In this document: piece after piece, positions 56,604 to 64,000 of the stretch
Position numbering within the stretch: the first letter of the stretch is position 1
Layout: every line of letters begins with the position of its first letter
Source: Onthophagus taurus
Lineage: Eukaryota; Arthropoda; Insecta; Coleoptera; Scarabaeidae
Length of the DNA: 64,000 bases
Direction: 5' to 3'
Assembly: GCF_036711975.1 (NCBI RefSeq)
Contig: NC_091967.1
Location: 5,766,001-5,830,000, forward strand
Position numbers and translations under genes: made by a program
The notes under the pieces: model-generated
The model's input: only the letters and a program-made list of their open reading frames with translations
Told to the model about the DNA's origin: nothing
The model's database searches: none

Positions 56604-57523
56604 CGTTTTTACCTTTAAATAATATCAAAGGAAAAGTTAGGTTAGGATAGAATGTGATGGGCTTAAGTATCAACAACAACTTTCTAGCGGCGAAAGCGTA
56701 TTTAATTAAGATAATGATAATATTAAAACAAAAATGGAATTTGAAATATTTCATTAAGTTTTCATCACTTTTAAGCGCCAAAAGAAACTATTTCTTCTTC
56801 ATTTTCAAAACGAATTTAGTCAGGAAATAAAGACAAGCAAAAATATAAGCACAGACAAACGCCACAGAATGCGTATTGGTCAAAATGGCGGGTTACCTAA
56901 AATACCGATTTTCACTTAAGAAAAACTTTGAATTGTGATTTTTTCGATATGACGACGATAATTTTAGTTTTAAAAAACTATGTTTGTTACAAATGTATAC
57001 GTACAGGTTTTGGGGAATGTTGAAAAATGTTCACGGCTTAACCTGGAAGGTCAGCGTCACGTTCACATGAAAACATTCGTAGCACAGATACGAACCAACT
57101 GCAATTTACTAAACCGACAACTACGGCGTCTCTTGCCAATAGAGCAATTGAGTTACCTTAAAAAACCGTGTAATCTCAATAAATCACCGTGAATCATTAA
57201 GAATAACACTTTGTAAATTAAAAAATTATTTTTGACACAATTACTTTTTTAATGATCTTTCGAAATATCTGAACGAATTTTTTGTTAGGACTGTAGATTA
57301 GGCGGGAAATTCAAATCGCTACTTTACATTACAAAATATTAAACGACTTTTTCGATAATTATTTTTTCTGTTCGATCATACTTGCAAGTTAAGTCTCCTA
57401 AAGTCATTTTTGAGTTTTTTATAAGTGTAATTAATAAAATTATTAATTATCAAAAAAATTATGAACGTTTCCAATTTACATGATCATTTTTTTGAGGTTA
57501 TCTCTTTGAGGTTAGGTTAAAAA
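56604..57523. promoter_or_regulatory. Divergent promoter region Chromator / METTL1
   Basis: 920 bp separate the two head-to-head start codons. Short frames here (for example 56980-57192 on the plus strand) are not protein-like. A 5' non-coding exon of Chromator may lie here, since a TTTAAAG acceptor-like site precedes its ATG. No core promoter element assigned. Confidence 0.4.
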
Positions 57524-58425
<902 letters not shown>

Positions 58426-58436
58426 AAAAGAATTTT

Positions 58437-58442
58437 AATAAA
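58437..58442 (+). terminator. METTL1 polyadenylation signal
   Basis: AATAAA sits 11 bp after the METTL1 stop codon. The CFAP65 stop is at 58465 on the other strand, so cleavage downstream of this signal would place the METTL1 3' end on top of the CFAP65 last exon. Confidence 0.6.
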
Positions 58443-58464
58443 TATAAGTATAAAAAAATCTTAA

Positions 58465-61400
58465 TTATTTGGTAAATTGATTTTTAAATCTTTTATCATA
58501 AACATATCCCTTTTCTTTTCTTTGTCCAGGTGGTGTTCCCAAGTTCATATTTTGATGTAAACCATTAAGTAATACATTTCTGAGTGTTGTTGCAACAATG
58601 GGTCCTTGACAAGGATTTAAACCCTTTTTTACTGTTGCTACTTTTGTTGAATCCACTTGTGAGAAATGAACATCATCATCAACTTGAAATTGAATATAAA
58701 AAGGAGGATCACTATATTGTTGCGTTTCCAATGATCTTTTAAATATTTTACTTTCCATTGCAGTACTAAAATTAATGCTTGTTAACACATATTTTAGTTT
58801 TTATAAAAGTAGTTACAATATTAGACATTCCATGATATCTTTAAAAAAATCAATATCTAGAAAAGGTTCGCTATCTTCTTTATTTTGTGAAGACACAGTT
58901 GCTGAATCTCCTTTACCATCAATTTGTTGCAACGGTGCTTTAGCAAGAGCAGGTACAGGTGGTAATTGTTTTTCATTTGAGTACAAAGAAGCTACAGCTC
59001 TTTCTTCGTTTATTTCCAAAAAATCATGTGGTGATTGTTGTAATTGTTCCTCAGCGTCCATGTGTAAATCAATATCGAAAATGCTTACACTGCTTAAACC
59101 AAGAGATATAGTTCGATAAAAGTTTTTTGGAAGTGGTGCTATAACGATATCGTTTTCCTTGAAACAAAAATATTTTTAAAAAATAATAGAAAACATTTAT
59201 AACATTTCTACCGCGTATTCTTCCCCTTTTTCAGTTATTGTAAATTGTTCTTTTACAATTTCTTCTTTAATGTTATATTGAATCATGGTTTTTTTGTGTC
59301 GAAAATATTTGGTGTGATTTAAAAACTTTCCGATAAAATTCATAGTAGTTTTTAATGGCATATCATATGTTTCAACGTAAATTACAATCGTTGTGACTTC
59401 GTTGGAGTTTAAAATTCCTTTCGGGGCAAGTGCTCGAACTTCCATCATTCCTTCAATCCAATTTCTATATATATAAAAATCAAAAAAGAATTAATAATTT
59501 TTATATTATTATTTAGTTTCGCTTTAAAGTGTTTTTAGCAAACGTATCTATATTGGTTTTAGAAGTTTATCAACCAAGAAAATCTAATTCATTAAAACCT
59601 TTGCAAAAATTTGGTATGAAAGTTAAAATCTGTGTATATTTATACGTTGTACTCTTGATTTCTCTAATTCTTCTATTCTCTTTTTGCGTTTTTTAAAATA
59701 ATGTTTGATGTTTTGGATGCCATGTTATAACTTTTTTCAGAAATCGGTAGAAAGTAATTTATTATTTTTTCACCTACACTTTCACTATTTAGCATCTATT
59801 TGCGATTGATTCATGAGATGATGAATGCAGTCCTAAGGTGTTATTAAGAATTCGTGGTTTGTAATGCAACTTCTTTTTTTGATTGTCTTTCATAGTTGAT
59901 TGAATTTTTATGCTGCACGCTAAGATTTTACCTTTTCATTGAATACCCAATAACATCATCAGTATTATTTTTCATAAAAAGAAGAATTTCAGTACAACTC
60001 CAAGTTAATAATCGATTTACTTTAATATAATCGGTCGTAAAACTAATATCCGGTTCAAAAAATATGCTTTTTGAAGCACAAATTTCATGCGTACTAGGGT
60101 TTGATTCGATTTGGTTACTTCCAGATGACTGAATTGTTAATTTATGTTCTAGTTCCTCTTTATGCCCCATTAATAATTTTATTAATATCTAGAAATGAAA
60201 TAAGCTACATTAAAATTTTATATTTGAACGATTAGAAAATATAAATACGTTGTATTTTTTAAATGCAATAGGGTGGAATTGGAAAAATAAACAGTATAGT
60301 TTATTAGGGTTTAGTGTAGCGACTTCCGCATTTAGGCATCGAATTATTGGTAATCCTCGATCGTAAAGTGATTGATCCAGGTGGGATTCATCTAAACCTA
60401 CTGTTACTGTATTTGAAGATTGATTATAAAATTGAAAAGCCTAAATTTTGAATTAAAATTAATTCGTTTAAAAATAAACGCATTGTACTTACAAAACAAG
60501 CTGGTTCTTTTTCATTTAAAGCCACAGGTGGTAATAATATTATGTTACCATTATCATATTTGGATGGTTTATCAATATCCAAAGGTAAAATTTTAAATGA
60601 AAAATAAATTATCAACGTTCTTTCTTCAGATAAACTTAAAATGTAGGACATAGTAACGTTATCCGCATAGTTATAATGTACTGTAATTTTTAAAGTTTGG
60701 GTGTCGTCAGTCTTATAAAGTCAGTCGAAAATAATTTGTTAATATTGTTAATTATAATTTGTTTTTGTTGATTACCTGAAAAACGTTTCCCGACAACTTG
60801 GCTTCTAATAAAAGTCTGTGCGGACAATTATACACTGTTTTTCGTAAAGAAAATGATTTATCTACTTTAACGATTGGGCAATCGCACAATTGGTTTCTTT
60901 TGAAGTCGACTTTTAAATCGAAAAGTGTCGTGTTTTGTATAATTAATGTTACGGAAAATGGTTCGTCTGAAACTTCACAATCCGGAAGACACATTTCAAT
61001 CGATTGCGTTTCTCCCATTTTCAATTCTTTCACATCCTTGTTGAACCTAAGATTAATATTTGTTGTTAGAAAAATAGATTAAAATGGAGGTAAATTTACT
61101 TTGTAATGTTTAACATTTTCCATAGCATTGTTTTACTAAAACATTCACCATGAGTATAATCAGATATTGAAACGATCTAAAATAAAATAATGATATTTAT
61201 TTTTTTTGCTAGTTAACCCTTATAATACCATAGGGTCCCCAAATTTAAAAATTTCGTGTGTCTGTAAAGTTATGGTACACTTTTAACCGATCACAGCACA
61301 ACAACGAAGCAAAATAGAAATGTGAAGTCTTCACCAAATAAAAAGAAAACTCTCCAATTTTCGCAAAACAGCGATTGTTGCTTAATCTGTTTGCAGGTGT

Positions 61401-64000
61401 ATGAGGCCTATTATGAACTGTATTTCTTTGTACGTTCCACATCTGATCCATTGCTGCGCAGTTCGTGGTATTGCGTCATCACCTGTGTGCGAACAACCTT
61501 GCACGAAAACTTGATGAGTTTTCTTCGTATTTGGTAAAGATTTGACATTCCTATCTTACTTTGCTGCGTTCTTGTGACCGGTCAAAAGTGCACCATGACT
61601 TTATGGACACACTGTATTATTACCACCTATGATTTAGGAAGTGAAAATGAAATATAAGGAATGCTTTTGGCAAAAACCGGACGATATTTTAATTAATGTA
61701 TTCTATTATTATTATTAAGTAAAAGTCTGGTATTATAAGGGTTAAAAGAGAAAATAAAAAAGAATTGTTTTACTTGTAAAGATGGATATTCAGCTGAAAC
61801 AACGATTTTAATTAATAATTTTGGTTTCAATTCAAGCATTTCCATTGAATTCTCGTGAATTCTCACTTTATAGCAAATATTAAACGCAAATTCGCCACTT
61901 TCATTACAAGTGATGGTGCTTACAACGTTTTTATGTTCTCCGGGTGCCACCTCGTTCAATTTTGGTGTAAATGTTATGTATTTTCCTAATCGTTCAGACT
62001 CATCCGGATACACAACCAATAAACTATGTATTTTTGCTTCACCGAAATTAAAGATATCAAATTCTGACGTCATTTTTTGCCCGACACGAACTGTGCCTAA
62101 ATCTATAACGCTTGGTATAGCACATAATTCGGCGTAAATACATTTAATTGTGACTCGAACAGGTATCTGAACTGGCGCATCTGGTTTTCCACTAACTCCA
62201 TATCGACTCAATTCCATTATAAATTCTGAATGGCAAGCTCCGCTAGGTAAACAACTTCCTTTACATTCTAATGTTGTTTCTTCATTAGCAATGAGTATTC
62301 CTTCAGTTTTATTGAAACGTAAATAATTTGCGTTTGGGATTTTCAACCGATACCTTGAAAATAAAATGAATTTTTAATAACTAAATAAAATAATTAATTC
62401 AATTAATATTACATGGTGTAATGGGTCGAAATATTCTTTATAACAACCGGTTTCACATCGTAACAACCAGGAAGAATGTTTTCAAATACTATCGTGTTAT
62501 CTTTGTTCAATAAAAGCTTTGGATATTCTGCGTAACACGAAAATATTATAAAATTACATTGATCATCACGACCGTTTAAAATAATCGACCATCTTTCCAC
62601 GCATTCTTTATCGTATAAATCCACCGAAGAGAATTGTATTGTAATTATATCTTCGTTTAAAATAACACCTTGAGATGGTTTTAATGTGTACCTTGAATTT
62701 TTAGGTGGTACAAATCGATAGGAAACCGGTAAATTCCCCATTATTTTTATTTTAAATGTTCCATAACTCAAACTGTTTGGATACGTTGGTTTAATTGTAA
62801 CTTTTTTAGGATAACTAGTTTGAGGTATCCAACATTTATTTATTGGAAAGCTTGAGCCCATCACACGCAGATAAATACACACCGGGACAATAACATCGTG
62901 TTTATCATCTTGTTCGTAGCTCCAAAATACTCTTCCGGTCATTATATAATCATAAAATCGATCGGGCGCATCCGGTTTAAATGAACACTCGAGTAAAACT
63001 GAGTTGTTCGGTGGAATTGTTACCAAATGTGGATTAATATCGAAGATTTTTCTTGGGTCATCATCCCAATAAACAGTGATTGAGTTGTAATTAATGTTGT
63101 TGGTTAAAGAGGTGACAAGCGTTCGGACTGATGACGGATTTTGCGTATTAATTTCCATCCCTCCAAAATCCAAACTGGTATCGGTTAATGAAAATAGAGG
63201 TGGCATTTCGCAGATATCTACCACGTCGTTTAAATAACCAGAGAAGCCGGTTTTACAACTCACCGGGAGATAATACATTTTGAACACGAGGTCTTCTTCG
63301 TTTTCAACTGGTTCTTTTGTATAATAACCAATCAATGAAATTCTTCGTGGTTTCTAAAAATAATAAAAATTGAATTTAAAATTCTTTTTTTTTTAATTTC
63401 ATTTACCGAATATAAAACTAAAAGATATAAATCGTATAAATATTCGCCATACTCTTTCGGTTCAAATGTAATTTTTACATAAATTTGTTGTCTAACTTCA
63501 ATCACACCATGGGTGATATCAATTTTAAAACAACCCAAAGTTTGGTGTTTTACATCAAATTTAAACTTAGCCGGAATTGTTCCTTTGTTTTGTAGTTCAA
63601 TGGTTTTCGTGAGGACTGGTTCAGAATTATTTATAACGAATTTCAATTCGTTGGAAGACATATGAACTGAAGCTCCAACACAGAACCCTTTCAAAATCAA
63701 CTTATAATGTTTTCCGTTATGATCCTGAATATACAACGAGTCGAAATTATACCAATTTTCCGTGTTAGGTTTATACCAAATAATGCATTTGAAAAGGGAT
63801 TTTTTTGGAACAGTACGTTGGTAATGAAAATCGTACGCTTGATAAATCTCATTTGAATCAGGATCTCTAGTGACCATATATACCAATTCATCCTGAACAA
63901 ATTTCATCTCATCAAAAATAATTTTTCTGATAAATAATAAAACTTACATTTGTATCGTTTTTAATTACAAAAACTTTCTTAACTTTTTCACCTAGTCGAA
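58465..64000 (-). CDS. CFAP65: Cilia- and flagella-associated protein 65 (CFAP65/CCDC108 homologue), 5'-partial
   Basis: Exons on the minus strand are >64000-63948, 63892-63407, 63353-62413, 62353-61774, 61176-61100, 61046-60776, 60711-60493, 60440-60249, 60188-59932, 59464-59212, 59157-58817 and 58765-58465; all phases join and give 1322 C-terminal residues. CFAP65 is needed for axoneme and sperm flagellum assembly. The visible part is a string of Ig-like ASH/MSP-type beta domains (for example FKFDVKHQTLGCFKIDITHG; LDFGGMEINTQN; VIDLGTVRVGQKMTSEFDIF). The segment YPSLQIVSISDYTHGE, then FSKTMLWKMLNI, matches the characteristic linker of CFAP65 (YPTL...LSKLHLWKLFSL in human), separating it from other ASH-domain proteins such as HYDIN and CFAP47. 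The C-terminus has an LRNVLLNGL motif. In insects such genes are expected to act in testis and chordotonal organs. The N-terminal part is outside the window. The acceptor at 63893 was chosen to keep frame. Confidence 0.85.
61217..61741. mobile_element. TTAA-flanked element (piggyBac-type target) in a CFAP65 intron
   Basis: Perfect 14-bp inverted ends CCCTTATAATACCA (61217) and TGGTATTATAAGGG (ending 61741) are each directly flanked by TTAA (61213-61216 and 61742-61745). The 525-bp body has no transposase frame and is largely taken up by the element 61255-61614. The host intron (61177-61773) is 597 bp, against 50-65 bp for most of its siblings, so the insertion accounts for its size. Confidence 0.75.
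61255..61614. mobile_element. Mariner-type MITE nested in the TTAA-flanked element
   Basis: The left arm gtgtgtctgtaaagttatgg then tacacttttaaccgatcaca, and the right arm ending ...catgactttatggacacactg, are inverted copies of about 50 bp. The right end abuts TA; the left TA is lost. The ends resemble those of mariner-type elements and, loosely, those of the element at 8880-9415. It has no coding capacity. Confidence 0.65.

Noticed and set aside
63907..63947. An apparent 21-bp intron (gtaagt...tcag) in CFAP65
   Set aside because: Far too short for splicing and breaks the frame; using the acceptor ttgttcag at 63893 gives a 55-bp intron and keeps phase 0.

Overview
The window is nuclear DNA from an animal, almost certainly an insect. 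It is AT-rich, and its protein-coding genes are split by GT-AG introns that are mostly 50-65 bp long, with a few large introns filled with transposon debris. The exons of a Lar-type receptor phosphatase follow the fly protein closely, and a Chromator-like chromodomain gene and an ecdysteroid-kinase-like gene are insect hallmarks. The very short introns and the repeat types would suit a beetle, but that is inference. All exon models were made by hand from splice signals, frame continuity and remembered homologues.

Layout. From 2792 to 35205 (+) lie 18 exons of Lar, beginning inside Ig domain 1 and running to the stop codon; the 5' exons are outside the window. Its introns (5.3, 11.0, 4.3 and 2.7 kb being the largest) hold nearly all the repeats of the first half: palindromic MITEs, a TTAA-flanked element nested in a TA-flanked element, a mariner-type transposase relic and a 2.5 kb inverted-repeat element. 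From 36 kb on, the window is gene-dense: an EcKL/CHK-like kinase (-), BAP31 (-), RRP12 (+), a small predicted secreted peptide (-), methionine aminopeptidase 2 (+), Chromator (-), METTL1 (+), and CFAP65 (-), which runs off the right edge.

Genes as a set. This is not an operon or a functional cluster. The products serve unrelated tasks: axon guidance and synapse signalling (Lar), small-molecule phosphorylation (EcKL), ER export and quality control (BAP31), ribosome biogenesis (RRP12), N-terminal Met removal (METAP2), interband chromatin and spindle matrix (Chromator), tRNA m7G46 methylation (METTL1) and sperm flagellum assembly (CFAP65). Pairs are arranged head-to-head (BAP31/RRP12, small peptide/METAP2, Chromator/METTL1) or tail-to-tail (Lar/EcKL, METAP2/Chromator, METTL1/CFAP65), so some probably share promoters or overlap in their 3' UTRs.

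I found no new multi-gene system. The most informative signals are in the repeats: an occupied TTAA site beside an unoccupied paralogous copy at 9 kb, a second TTAA-flanked element in CFAP65, a 127-bp tandem array of self-complementary units, a minimal 8-bp-duplication relic near 37.86 kb, and a coding-like antisense exon at about 5.3-5.5 kb inside a Lar intron.
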